From NCBI GenBank assembly GCA_016182055.1, contig JACOYD010000004.1:1-20210 (forward strand): a stretch of 20,210 bases of DNA, given 5' to 3'. The DNA is from Candidatus Microgenomates bacterium (lineage in GTDB: Bacteria > Patescibacteriota > Microgenomatia > Levybacterales > JACOYD01). The stretch's first letter is position 1, and each line of letters starts with the position of its first letter. Positions 14,090 to 20,210 of the stretch are shown here, piece by piece. A program made the translations under genes and the position numbers. The notes under the pieces were generated by a model that was given only the letters and a program-made list of their open reading frames with translations, was not told the origin of the DNA and did not search any database.

Positions 14090-14551
14090 TTATGGACAGG
14101 TAGTTGCATCAGCGGTAGCACCTGCTTTTCCGCTACTGGAACACCACACCCACGTATCCGCAGTAGCCACCGATGTGTACTTTTTTGACTTGAGCGGACA
14201 TGATGCCTGGGCAGTTGAGGCAGTACTGGTTATACTGTAGTTGGCACAGCTATAACCTGTTGGCGGAGCAAGAACTACCTTCAAGTTACCCGTACTTACC
14301 AAATCTGCTTGTGTAACAGCGGCCCCGCCCGGCCCAAAATAGCTGCCGTTGTTAGTGGCCGCATACGACTCTACGGCATTTGCCAGGGCGTTGATATCTC
14401 GCTGTACTTTGGTATCGTTGGCCGCGTTAATTTTATCAACCGGATCAATACCTACCAACACCACTCCCGCCAAAACTCCGATAATACCAATCACAATCAG
14501 AAGCTCGATTAAGGTAAATCCTCTTTGTATTATCTTAAATTTTTCTACCAT
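14090..14551 (-). CDS. pilA: Type IV major pilin candidate
   Basis: The 153-residue prepilin has a basic leader (MVEKFKIIQRG), cleavage after Gly11, and the hydrophobic helix FTLIELLIVIGIIGVLAG with Glu16 as the E5 residue. The conserved DPVDKINAANDTKVQRDINA follows, the usual link between the helix and the head. The head is small, Ser/Thr/Ala-rich and has four cysteines (102, 118, 137, 152). It has the only perfect Shine-Dalgarno in the pilus cluster (GGAGGTGA, 14555-14562, three nt before the ATG by its end) and its own promoter, which suggests high expression as the main subunit. It is followed directly by pilD. Sequence and expression signals agree; its assignment as major pilin is inference. 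Confidence 0.9.
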   Translation of the reverse strand: MVEKFKIIQRGFTLIELLIVIGIIGVLAGVVLVGIDPVDKINAANDTKVQRDINALANAVESYAATNNGSYFGPGGAAVTQADLVSTGNLKVVLAPPTGYSCANYSITSTASTAQASCPLKSKKYTSVATADTWVWCSSSGKAGATADATTCP

Positions 14552-14554
14552 TTG

Positions 14555-14616
14555 TCACCTCCCTTCAAAAAAAACCCTCTAATCTTATATTTGCATTATT
14601 TATCACAGTTTGTCAA
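14555..14616 (-). promoter_or_regulatory. pilA promoter and strong Shine-Dalgarno
   Basis: On the minus strand a perfect -35 TTGACA (14611-14616) is followed, 17 nt later, by CAAATA (14588-14593), with overlapping alternatives ATATAA/TATAAG a few bases on. A leader of roughly 30 nt then carries GGAGGTGA (14555-14562) before the ATG at 14551. This is a conventional leadered gene, unlike the near-leaderless genes elsewhere in the window. Confidence 0.6.
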
Positions 14617-14629
14617 GCCTTATCAGTAC

Positions 14630-15841
14630 TTACAATGCCTGGGTAATGCTGTAAATCGGCATGATAACGGATATCATGATAAATCCTACTACCAGAGCCA
14701 GCATTATCAAAATTAGCGGCTCCAAAAGAGTGGTAAAGGTTTTGACGCTTCGATCCACCTCGCTCTCAAAATAGGTGCTCATCTTAAGCATTACCTCATC
14801 CAGCTTTCCCGCTTCCTCACCCACTCTGGCCATTTGTACAATAAGCGCCGGAAAAATAATTTCGTGAGAAAAAGCTACAGTTAGGGAAAGCCCTTTTTCT
14901 ACTTTTTTAGCTACTCTAAATACCGCCTCCTGAAAAAGAATATTTCTGGCTCCTCTTCCAACGCTATTTAGCGCCTCAATAATCGGAGTACCCGCGCCTA
15001 CCAAAAGGGCCAGTGTGCGAGAAATTTCCACCACATTAGTAGCTGTTTCCAGCTTTCCCCAGGCGGGGGTTTTCAAAATAAAACCGTCAAAAGCCTTTCT
15101 GCCGGAGGCCGTTTTGCGCCATGAGGAAAAACTAAGATAAATACCAACAAAAAGCCCAAACGCTATATACCAAAAAGCTGTAAAAAAATTAGAAACGGCA
15201 ATAACAATTTGAGTGGTAAAAGGGAGCTCTATATTTAACTGACTGTAAAGGTTTGACATTTGCGGAACGACAAAAATCATCATTACGGCAATCACGCCGA
15301 TTACCCCCACAAAAATAATAGCCGGATAAAGCAAAGCCCCTTTTACTTTCCCGCGCAGTTCCCGTTCTTTTTCCAGATTATCTGCCAGGCGGCTAAGCAT
15401 GCTGTCTAAAATGCCTGATGTCTCTCCGCTTTGGACTACCGCCGTGTAAATTTCCGGGAAAACCTTTTTGTGCTGCCGCAAAGCCTCGGAAAAGCTCATG
15501 CCTCCTTCCACCGACACCACAAGATCGGTCACCAGTTTTTCCAGACTTTGATTGGTAGCCTGGTTGCGAATAGCGGACAAAGCCTCTGTGATGGTAAGAC
15601 CGGCCGAAATCATCACCGAAAGCTGTCTGGTAAAATTTACGATATCGCTTGAACCAACGCCTTTGGAAAAATGTGCACCAAGTACTTTTAATAATGATAC
15701 GGAGGTATTAGGCTTAATATCAATTACGAAAAGCCCCTGACCGCGCAGCATTGAATAAACTGTTTTTGCATCAGAAACATCCAGCACGCCGACTTGCGTC
15801 TGATTGCGATTGTCTCTTGCCCTGTATGAAAATTTTGCCAT
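14630..15841 (-). CDS. pilC: Type IV pilus platform protein PilC
   Basis: This 403-residue inner-membrane protein has two copies of the T2SSF/GspF domain: the first includes FTRQLSVMISAGLTITEAL (about 70-88) and the second ISRTLALLVGAGTPIIEAL (about 270-290). Membrane helices follow each: about 170-195 (IIFVGVIGVIAVMMIFVV), 220-240 and a last one near 375-398 (LILIMLALVVGFIMISVIM). PilC forms the cytosol-facing platform on which PilB or PilT rotates or shifts to add or remove pilins. The N-terminus MAKFSYRARD is typical. The ATG is 7 nt after a TATAAT that overlaps the pilT stop (15849-15854), possibly an internal promoter. Confidence 0.95.
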   Translation of the reverse strand: MAKFSYRARDNRNQTQVGVLDVSDAKTVYSMLRGQGLFVIDIKPNTSVSLLKVLGAHFSKGVGSSDIVNFTRQLSVMISAGLTITEALSAIRNQATNQSLEKLVTDLVVSVEGGMSFSEALRQHKKVFPEIYTAVVQSGETSGILDSMLSRLADNLEKERELRGKVKGALLYPAIIFVGVIGVIAVMMIFVVPQMSNLYSQLNIELPFTTQIVIAVSNFFTAFWYIAFGLFVGIYLSFSSWRKTASGRKAFDGFILKTPAWGKLETATNVVEISRTLALLVGAGTPIIEALNSVGRGARNILFQEAVFRVAKKVEKGLSLTVAFSHEIIFPALIVQMARVGEEAGKLDEVMLKMSTYFESEVDRSVKTFTTLLEPLILIMLALVVGFIMISVIMPIYSITQAL

Positions 15842-15848
15842 AGAGGAA

Positions 15849-15854
15849 ATTATA
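15849..15854 (-). promoter_or_regulatory. Possible internal -10 box before pilC
   Basis: TATAAT on the minus strand lies over the pilT stop codon and ends 7 nt before the pilC ATG, the same spacing as in the other near-leaderless genes. It has no TG extension and no good -35, so it may be chance. Confidence 0.25.
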
Positions 15855-16917
15855 TAAGCCTCATTAACTCATTTAATCTTAAGGAAAAAAATTGGGCCGT
15901 CTCGCGGGTAATTTTGCCGCTTTTTACCAAATCCGCCAGCGATTTTTCCAGCGAGATCATGCCGATATCAAAGGACGTTTGGACTACATTGTCCAGAAGA
16001 TGCGACTTGCCTTCCCGAATATTGGTTTTGACAGCCTGGGTGCCCAGCATAATTTCCACCGCCGGCAGTCTGCCGCCGCCGATAGCCGGCACCAGCCTTT
16101 GCGACACAATTCCCTCCAGAGTGGCAGAGAGCTGAAGGGCTACCTGATCCCTTTGCCCCTGCGGAAAAGCATCGACAACTCTATCTATTGTTTGAGCGGC
16201 AGAGTTGGTATGAAGCGTGGCAAAAACCAAATGACCTGTTTCGGCAATGGTCAGAGCCGCCGCTATCGTTTCCGGATCGCGCATTTCACCGATTAAAACC
16301 ACGTCCGGATCTTCCCGTAAAACAGAGCGAAGCGCCACATCATAAGAATGAGTATCTGTATGCATCTCTCTTTGAGAGATAATGCTTTTGTTGGGGATAA
16401 AAACGTATTCTATCGGATCTTCAATGGTCACAATATGCACACCTCTTGTTTTATTTATCTCATTAATTAGGGCTGCCAGCGTGGTGGTTTTGCCGTGTCC
16501 GGTGGGACCGGTGACCAAAATAAATCCCTGCCGAAGCTTGGCAAATTCATGCAGAATTTGCGGCAGATTAAGCTCATCAATAGTACGGATGGCAGAGGGA
16601 ATATAGCGGAATTCCGATGCCAGTACTCCTTTTTGATGATACACATTGGCCCGAAAGCGCACCTGATTGCCTTTTTCATCTTCAAACGGCACCGAAAAAT
16701 CAAGCTCTTTATTAACCAGAATAAGCTCTTTTTGTTCGGCGGTAGTTAAGGCAAAAGTAAGCTGTTCAATTACTTGAGGGGTAAGCACGGCATGCTCACT
16801 AAGGGTTATCAGTTCGCCATCAACCCGAATCACCGGAGCAATACCGGCTAACAAATGCAAATCTGAAGCATTTCGCTTAACAACACTTTCCAGTAATTCT
16901 TTAATTAAAACTTCCAT
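15850..16917 (-). CDS. pilT: Type IV pilus retraction ATPase PilT
   Basis: The 355-residue hexameric ATPase powers pilus retraction. The N-terminal PAS-like domain starts with a helix and the PilT signature NASDLHLLAGIAPVIRVDG (16-34). The RecA-like domain has Walker A GPTGHGKT (137-144), the Asp box TIEDPIEYVF (164-173), Walker B DVVLIGEMRD (205-214) and the His box TGHLVFATLHT. The C-terminal PilT motif, usually AIRNLIREGK, appears as AVKTNIREGK (295-304). The Walker A carries His where Ser is usual. It lies between pilB and pilC; 51 nt of heptamer repeat separate it from pilB. Confidence 0.95.
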   Translation of the reverse strand: MEVLIKELLESVVKRNASDLHLLAGIAPVIRVDGELITLSEHAVLTPQVIEQLTFALTTAEQKELILVNKELDFSVPFEDEKGNQVRFRANVYHQKGVLASEFRYIPSAIRTIDELNLPQILHEFAKLRQGFILVTGPTGHGKTTTLAALINEINKTRGVHIVTIEDPIEYVFIPNKSIISQREMHTDTHSYDVALRSVLREDPDVVLIGEMRDPETIAAALTIAETGHLVFATLHTNSAAQTIDRVVDAFPQGQRDQVALQLSATLEGIVSQRLVPAIGGGRLPAVEIMLGTQAVKTNIREGKSHLLDNVVQTSFDIGMISLEKSLADLVKSGKITRETAQFFSLRLNELMRLI

Positions 16918-16925
16918 GGGCAGGT

Positions 16926-16967
16926 CAATTTAATTCAAAACTTAAAATTTAAAATTCAAAATTTACT
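16926..16967. repeat. Heptamer tandem repeat between pilB and pilT
   Basis: Six consecutive 7-mers: CAATTTA, ATTCAAA, ACTTAAA, ATTTAAA, ATTCAAA, ATTTACT. It nearly fills the 51-nt gap between the pilB stop and the pilT ATG. CAATTTA is also a unit of the holB tract. Confidence 0.65.
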
Positions 16968-16968
16968 T

Positions 16969-18684
16969 TTACTCTTGAGCAACCCTTAATACTTCCTCTA
17001 TAGTTGTTATTCCTTCCAACACCTTCAAATATCCATCCTGCTTCATCGTTACCATCCCCTCGGCTATCGCTTCATGCTCCAAGGTATTGGCATCGGCCTT
17101 CTCTAATACTAATCTAGCAATTTTTTCGGAAACTGGCAATACCTCAAAAATACCAATCCTTCCCAAATACCCGGTATTGCCGCAACTGGCGCACCCTTTT
17201 CCCTTGGAGAACTTTATTTCTTTTTCCCTTCTTTCCGGCAATAATTTTCCTAAAACTTTTTTTACATCATCCAAAACAGAAGCTGGAGGTGCATAACTTT
17301 CTTTACAGTCCGGGCAAATTTTGCGGACAATTCGCTGTCCCAAAGCCGCAGTCATGGTAGAGGCCAAAAGAAAACTCTCCGCTCCCAAATCAATCATTCT
17401 CGGCAGTACTCCGGAAGCATTTGAAGTATGCAGAGTGGAAAAAACCAGATGTCCGGTAAGAGCCGCTTGAATAGCCAGATCGGTTGTTTCGCGATCGCGA
17501 ATTTCACCCACCAGAATTACGTTGGGATCCTGCCGCAAAAAAGCTCTTAAACCCGTAGCAAAAGTCAGTCCCACCGCCGGATTAATCTGCACCTGATTAA
17601 CACCGGCAATTTGATACTCCACCGGATCCTCTAAAGTAGAAACATTAACTTTGGTGGTATTTATTTTGGAAAGAACGGAGTAAAGGGTAGTGGTTTTTCC
17701 GCTTCCCGTCGGCCCGCAAACGATAATAATGCCATGCGGCCTAAGCATGGCGGTTTCTAAATTTTTAAGAGCCGTTCCATTAAGTCCCAGCTCATTAAGG
17801 GTGGGAACGCCGGCAGATTTCCTAAGAAGCCGCATGACGATTTTTTCACCATACATGGTGGGAAGACTGGACACACGAAGATCTACCTCTTCTTCACCCA
17901 CTTTGAAATTAAATCTGCCGTCCTGCGGAATACGATGTTCGTCTATTTTCATTCCGGAAAGTATCTTTATGCGAGAGGCAAGAGCATCATGTACGCTTTG
18001 AGGCAGAGTCAGACGTTCATGCAAAATTCCATCAATTCGATAACGCACGCGCGTTCGATCATCCTGCGGCTCAATATGTACATCTGAAGCCCGGCTTTTA
18101 ATGGCATACTCAAGCACTGTTGATACAATTCTGGCAATCGGAGCTTCTTTAATAATGCTTGATAGCTCCTGCTGCTCTATGGTGCGTATTTGAGATTTGG
18201 GAAGCTGTGTTTCGGCAATTGCCGCGGAAACTTCTTTCACAATATCCTGCCGATACTGTTCATCAATAATTTTAATAATTTTTTGGGGGTCTGCCGCAAA
18301 GGGAATAACTACAGTACCCGCTTTCTGGCGGACAAATTCAATTGCCTCCAGATCAGAAGGATCGGACATAGCCAGATGCAAAGTATTGGCGTCTTTATTG
18401 TATTTGAAAGGCAGTACAACGTAGCGGCGGGCTACCGGCTCCGGCACCAGAGTGAGAGCAGTCGGATCAATAGCCTCTGTTTCGATATCCAAATAAGCCA
18501 CGCCAAGCAGTTTGGCTCTGGCCTGACTTATTTCCTGACTGGAAACAAGGTTTTTTTCCACCAAAACCTGTTCAATTGGTTTTCCGCTATTGGCGCTTTC
18601 TAATCTGGCCGCCGCATAAGCATCGGCCGTTAAACGATGCGAGGAAAGAAGAAAATCAGCTAGTGAGCCAATACCACCATCCAT
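16969..18684 (-). CDS. pilB: Type IV pilus extension ATPase PilB
   Basis: This 571-residue (from ATG 18684) GspE/PilB ATPase drives pilin polymerisation. An N-terminal MshEN-type domain (about 1-140; EQVLVEKNLVSSQEISQA) precedes the RecA-like core with Walker A GPTGSGKT (324-331), the Asp box TLEDPVEYQ, Walker B NVILVGEIRD (388-397) and the His box TGHLVFSTLHT. A tetracysteine zinc site (Cys457, 460, 498, 501) distinguishes PilB from PilT. A TTG at 18696 would add four residues, but it overlaps the predicted -10 box, so ATG 18684 is preferred. The promoter is shared head-to-head with holB. It is the first gene of the pil cluster. Confidence 0.95.
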   Translation of the reverse strand: MDGGIGSLADFLLSSHRLTADAYAAARLESANSGKPIEQVLVEKNLVSSQEISQARAKLLGVAYLDIETEAIDPTALTLVPEPVARRYVVLPFKYNKDANTLHLAMSDPSDLEAIEFVRQKAGTVVIPFAADPQKIIKIIDEQYRQDIVKEVSAAIAETQLPKSQIRTIEQQELSSIIKEAPIARIVSTVLEYAIKSRASDVHIEPQDDRTRVRYRIDGILHERLTLPQSVHDALASRIKILSGMKIDEHRIPQDGRFNFKVGEEEVDLRVSSLPTMYGEKIVMRLLRKSAGVPTLNELGLNGTALKNLETAMLRPHGIIIVCGPTGSGKTTTLYSVLSKINTTKVNVSTLEDPVEYQIAGVNQVQINPAVGLTFATGLRAFLRQDPNVILVGEIRDRETTDLAIQAALTGHLVFSTLHTSNASGVLPRMIDLGAESFLLASTMTAALGQRIVRKICPDCKESYAPPASVLDDVKKVLGKLLPERREKEIKFSKGKGCASCGNTGYLGRIGIFEVLPVSEKIARLVLEKADANTLEHEAIAEGMVTMKQDGYLKVLEGITTIEEVLRVAQE

Positions 18685-18695
18685 ATTCCTATTCA

Positions 18696-18725
18696 ATCGT
18701 AAGCTATTTTTATGTATAATGTCAA
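18696..18725 (-). promoter_or_regulatory. pilB promoter, overlapping the holB promoter
   Basis: On the minus strand a perfect -35 TTGACA (18720-18725), 18-nt spacer and TACGAT -10 (18696-18701), ending 11 nt before the pilB ATG. The -35 shares base 18720 with the -10 of the opposing holB promoter and overlaps the holB Shine-Dalgarno. Confidence 0.6.
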
Positions 18726-18729
18726 GGAG
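18715..18729 (+). promoter_or_regulatory. holB -10 box and Shine-Dalgarno
   Basis: TATAAT (18715-18720) is followed by AAGGAG (18724-18729) 7 nt before ATG 18737. The -10 shares a base with the pilB -35 on the other strand, so RNA polymerase probably cannot occupy both promoters at once. Confidence 0.6.
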
Positions 18730-18736
18730 TTTACTT

Positions 18737-19405
18737 ATGATGCATGCTTTTCTTGTCGTTTCTTATTCCAAAGATAATCAGGAAAAAGAAGTTCAAAAAA
18801 TTCTTGCAATTTCAGATATCAGCTCCTTTGATATACACAGGATAAAACCGGAAAACTCAATTGGCATAGAAGAAATCCGTAAACTCAAAATAACAATCTC
18901 GCTTAAACCATTTAAGAGCCAGACTAAAGCTGTGGTGATTGAGGAGGCGCAAAAACTTACAATAGAAGCCCAAAATGCCCTCTTAAAAACGCTGGAGGAG
19001 CCGCCAGACCATACTATAATAGTATTAACAGCAACCAACAAAGAATTGTTATTACCTACTATTGTTTCCCGCTGTCAGGTAATACAACTGTCAACTGTCA
19101 ACAACCAACAAACAGGCGACCAATTTACAATTTCCAATTTACAATTTCCAATATTATTAGGGGAGAAACTCAAACTGGCAGAAGAACTAGCCAAAGATAA
19201 GGAAACAGCGCTGTTATGGCTTTCCAATATGATATCTGCCGCCCGAACAAAACTGCTCAAGGAAATATCAGGCAGCAAAAACCATCCCTTAATATCACAG
19301 CATCTTAATATCTTAATATCTTTTAAGCGCGCTCATATCCTTCTTTCAACCACCAACGTCAATCCCAGATTTACCCTGGAAAACCTCTTTCTTTCTCTAA
19401 AATAG
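18737..19405 (+). CDS. holB: DNA polymerase III delta-prime-like clamp-loader subunit
   Basis: The 222-residue AAA+-derived protein has the delta-prime core: KAVVIEEAQKLTIEAQNALL, then KTLEEPPDHTIIVLTATN, and the SRC arginine-finger motif (111-113, TIVSRCQVI). The Walker A region is absent, as is usual for delta-prime, and the protein is about 100 residues shorter than the E. coli form, fitting a reduced CPR clamp loader. Residues about 117-139 are encoded by ten consecutive 7-bp units and look like an insertion right after the AAA+ module. The start ATG at 18737 fits the promoter and AAGGAG; an in-frame ATG at 18719 overlaps the -10. It is divergent from pilB. Confidence 0.85.
   Translation: MMHAFLVVSYSKDNQEKEVQKILAISDISSFDIHRIKPENSIGIEEIRKLKITISLKPFKSQTKAVVIEEAQKLTIEAQNALLKTLEEPPDHTIIVLTATNKELLLPTIVSRCQVIQLSTVNNQQTGDQFTISNLQFPILLGEKLKLAEELAKDKETALLWLSNMISAARTKLLKEISGSKNHPLISQHLNILISFKRAHILLSTTNVNPRFTLENLFLSLK
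19086..19155. repeat. Heptamer tandem repeat tract inside holB
   Basis: Ten 7-mers in unbroken phase: AACTGTC twice, AACAACC, AACAAAC, AGGCGAC, CAATTTA, CAATTTC, CAATTTA, CAATTTC, CAATATT. At 70 nt it is the longest such tract in the window. It gives about 23 residues rich in Asn, Gln, Thr, Phe and Leu. Confidence 0.75.
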
Positions 19406-19419
19406 CTACTAAAAATAAT

Positions 19420-19455
19420 AACTTTTCGTGCGTCAACCCCGCGGGTCGGAAGCTA
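19420..19455 (-). repeat. REP-B direct repeat, left copy (contains the RAYT2 stop codon)
   Basis: This 36-bp sequence is identical to 20073-20108. On the minus strand its core CGACCC, GCG, GGGTTG forms a 6-bp stem (one G.T) with a 3-nt loop. The first three minus-strand bases, TAG, are the stop codon of RAYT2. Confidence 0.85.
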
Positions 19456-20052
19456 GATATCTTCTAACAAAAAATCTTTTATTGACAAGAGATTTTTTTC
19501 TTCAAACTCATGTTCTACAAAACTTTGATAATCTCCTGTTGGATTATTTTTGGCAAAGTAGCTTAAGATAAAATTAGGATCTACTAACTCATCTGCGCTT
19601 CCGTTAACATAGGCCGGATAACTTGACCATCTATAGTCTCGAAGCTCAACCCCAGGGGTCGAAGGCAGAATATCCTTAGGGTTTCGATGGATGTAGCGGG
19701 ACAACTGGAGAAGATATTCATCAGTTTCTACCAATTTAGCCCTAAAACGATCTTGAAAAAGACTGCCAACTTCTTCATATTTAATATTAAAATATTTTGC
19801 ATAACTTGTACCGAGTCTTAACATAAAAGCTGTTAATGGAATTTCCGTATCTTGACGCAATAAGAAATGAAAATGATTCGGCATCAAACAGTAGCATAAA
19901 ATACTAATTCCAAATTCCGCCTTATATTCTTTTAGCCTTTTTAAAAAACGCTCATAGTCGCGATATTGAAGAAAAATTTTTTGCTTTCTATTACCCCTGT
20001 TATAAACATGGTAGAAAAAGCCTTCTTGAAAATATCGAGCAGGTGTTGCCAT
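19453..20052 (-). CDS. REP-associated tyrosine transposase (Y1/HUH family), RAYT2
   Basis: The 199-residue Y1 transposase starts MATPARYFQEGFFYHVYNRG, has the HUH motif in CLMPNHFHFLL (His60-Phe-His62), a candidate nucleophile in SYAKYFN (Tyr84 or Tyr87), and the family segment LSRYIHRNP with YRWSSYPAYV. Between these last two, the loop STPGVEL (131-137) is encoded by a hairpin closely resembling the flanking REP-B repeats. Its stop codon lies in the left REP-B copy and its -35 in the right one, so gene and repeats form one 689-bp unit (19420-20108). It is distinct from RAYT1 but of the same family. There is no tnpB. Confidence 0.92.
   Translation of the reverse strand: MATPARYFQEGFFYHVYNRGNRKQKIFLQYRDYERFLKRLKEYKAEFGISILCYCLMPNHFHFLLRQDTEIPLTAFMLRLGTSYAKYFNIKYEEVGSLFQDRFRAKLVETDEYLLQLSRYIHRNPKDILPSTPGVELRDYRWSSYPAYVNGSADELVDPNFILSYFAKNNPTGDYQSFVEHEFEEKNLLSIKDFLLEDI
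19641..19664 (-). repeat. REP-B-like hairpin inside the RAYT2 coding region
   Basis: On the minus strand CGACCC, CTG, GGGTTG (19647-19661) has exactly the stem of REP-B (CGACCC, GCG, GGGTTG) with a different 3-nt loop. The flanks CTT upstream and A downstream also agree. It encodes the STPGVEL loop of the transposase. Confidence 0.7.
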
Positions 20053-20060
20053 TAAATTCC

Positions 20061-20089
20061 ATAATAACAGACAACTTTTCGTGCGTCAA
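20061..20089 (-). promoter_or_regulatory. RAYT2 promoter with its -35 inside REP-B
   Basis: On the minus strand TTGACG (20084-20089) lies in the right REP-B copy. Exactly 17 nt later comes TATTAT (20061-20066), and 8 nt after that the RAYT2 ATG (20052). The layout matches the RAYT1 promoter, although the repeat sequences differ. Confidence 0.6.
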
Positions 20090-20108
20090 CCCCGCGGGTC
20101 GGAAGCTA
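20073..20108 (-). repeat. REP-B direct repeat, right copy (upstream of RAYT2)
   Basis: This is the second identical 36-bp copy, in the same orientation as 19420-19455. It carries the RAYT2 -35 and ends 22 nt before the -10 box of the following kinase gene, which is transcribed the other way. Confidence 0.85.
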
Positions 20109-20130
20109 ATGAGAAATCTTCCAAAAATTC

Positions 20131-20139
20131 TGCTACAAT
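20131..20139 (+). promoter_or_regulatory. Extended -10 promoter of the terminal kinase gene
   Basis: TGCTACAAT is an extended -10 box ending 7 nt before the ATG at 20147, again a near-leaderless arrangement. AAGGTG lies between, but it would be at or upstream of the transcription start. Confidence 0.5.
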
Positions 20140-20146
20140 AAAGGTG

Positions 20147-20210
20147 ATGAAAAGCGTAATTATTACTGGCTCTTTGGCCTTCGATTACATCATGGACTAT
20201 CCTCATACCT
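20147..20210 (+). CDS. PfkB-family carbohydrate/nucleoside kinase, N-terminal fragment
   Basis: The last 64 nt encode MKSVIITGSLAFDYIMDYPHT and continue past the window edge. A first beta strand followed by TGSLAFDYIMDYP is the start of PfkB-family kinases of the adenosine kinase/ribokinase branch, where the Asp binds the sugar. Only 21 residues are visible, so substrate and integrity cannot be judged. It differs from the kinase at 8616 (which has GTMYLDFNSA here), so the two are not recent duplicates. It is divergent from RAYT2 across REP-B. Confidence 0.65.
   Translation, partial: MKSVIITGSLAFDYIMDYPHT

Noticed and set aside
18190..18603. 137-codon plus-strand frame opposite pilB
   Set aside because: No recognisable domain or initiation signal; the minus strand encodes the conserved PilB N-terminal domain.

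Overview
The window looks like chromosomal DNA from a Patescibacteria/CPR bacterium, most likely of the Microgenomates type. That placement is an inference from gene content and style: compact overlapping housekeeping genes, a streamlined DNA polymerase III delta-prime, an acyl-carrier-like protein without its attachment serine, a full type IV pilus cluster with PilM/N/O and two pilins, PfkB-family sugar/nucleoside kinases, and short Y1 (REP-associated) transposases. TGA is used as an ordinary stop (rpmF, khpA), so the code is not the Gracilibacteria/Absconditabacteria type.

Layout. 1-153 is the C-terminal tail of a PheT-like protein, convergent with a class A penicillin-binding protein (216-2756, minus). 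From 2805 a plus-strand housekeeping run follows: tyrS, an unannotated-size 36-residue membrane microprotein, recG, rpmF, nusB, an ACP-like gene, rnc, khpA and trmD. Next comes an accessory patch: a PfkB-family kinase broken by a one-base frameshift, then a minus-strand REP-associated transposase (RAYT1), with hairpin repeats at both ends of the patch and between the two genes. Minus-strand type IV pilus genes fill 10444-18684. In transcription order they are pilB, pilT, pilC, pilA (with its own promoter), pilD, a second pilin, pilM, pilN and pilO. Divergent from pilB is holB (18737-19405), then a second transposase (RAYT2) framed by 36-bp direct repeats, then the start of another PfkB-family kinase at the window edge.

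How it works together. The pil genes specify a complete inner-membrane type IV pilus machine: extension ATPase, retraction ATPase, platform, prepilin peptidase, two pilins and the PilMNO alignment complex. No secretin is seen. The plus-strand run combines tRNA charging, tRNA and rRNA maturation, ribosomal protein, antitermination and DNA repair.

The most striking content is repetitive. (1) Both transposase genes have a well-formed promoter whose -35 hexamer lies inside the adjacent REP hairpin, with the -10 box exactly 17 bp away and the ATG 7-8 nt after the -10. (2) Palindromic elements sit in frame inside pilD and RAYT2 and supply the C-termini of trmD and pfkB, recalling the Rickettsia palindromic elements. 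(3) Degenerate 7-bp tandem repeats occur in frame inside pilD and holB, across the tyrS stop codon and between pilB and pilT. (4) Many genes have an extended -10 box (TGnTATAAT-like) only 6-11 nt before the start codon, suggesting leaderless or near-leaderless mRNAs.
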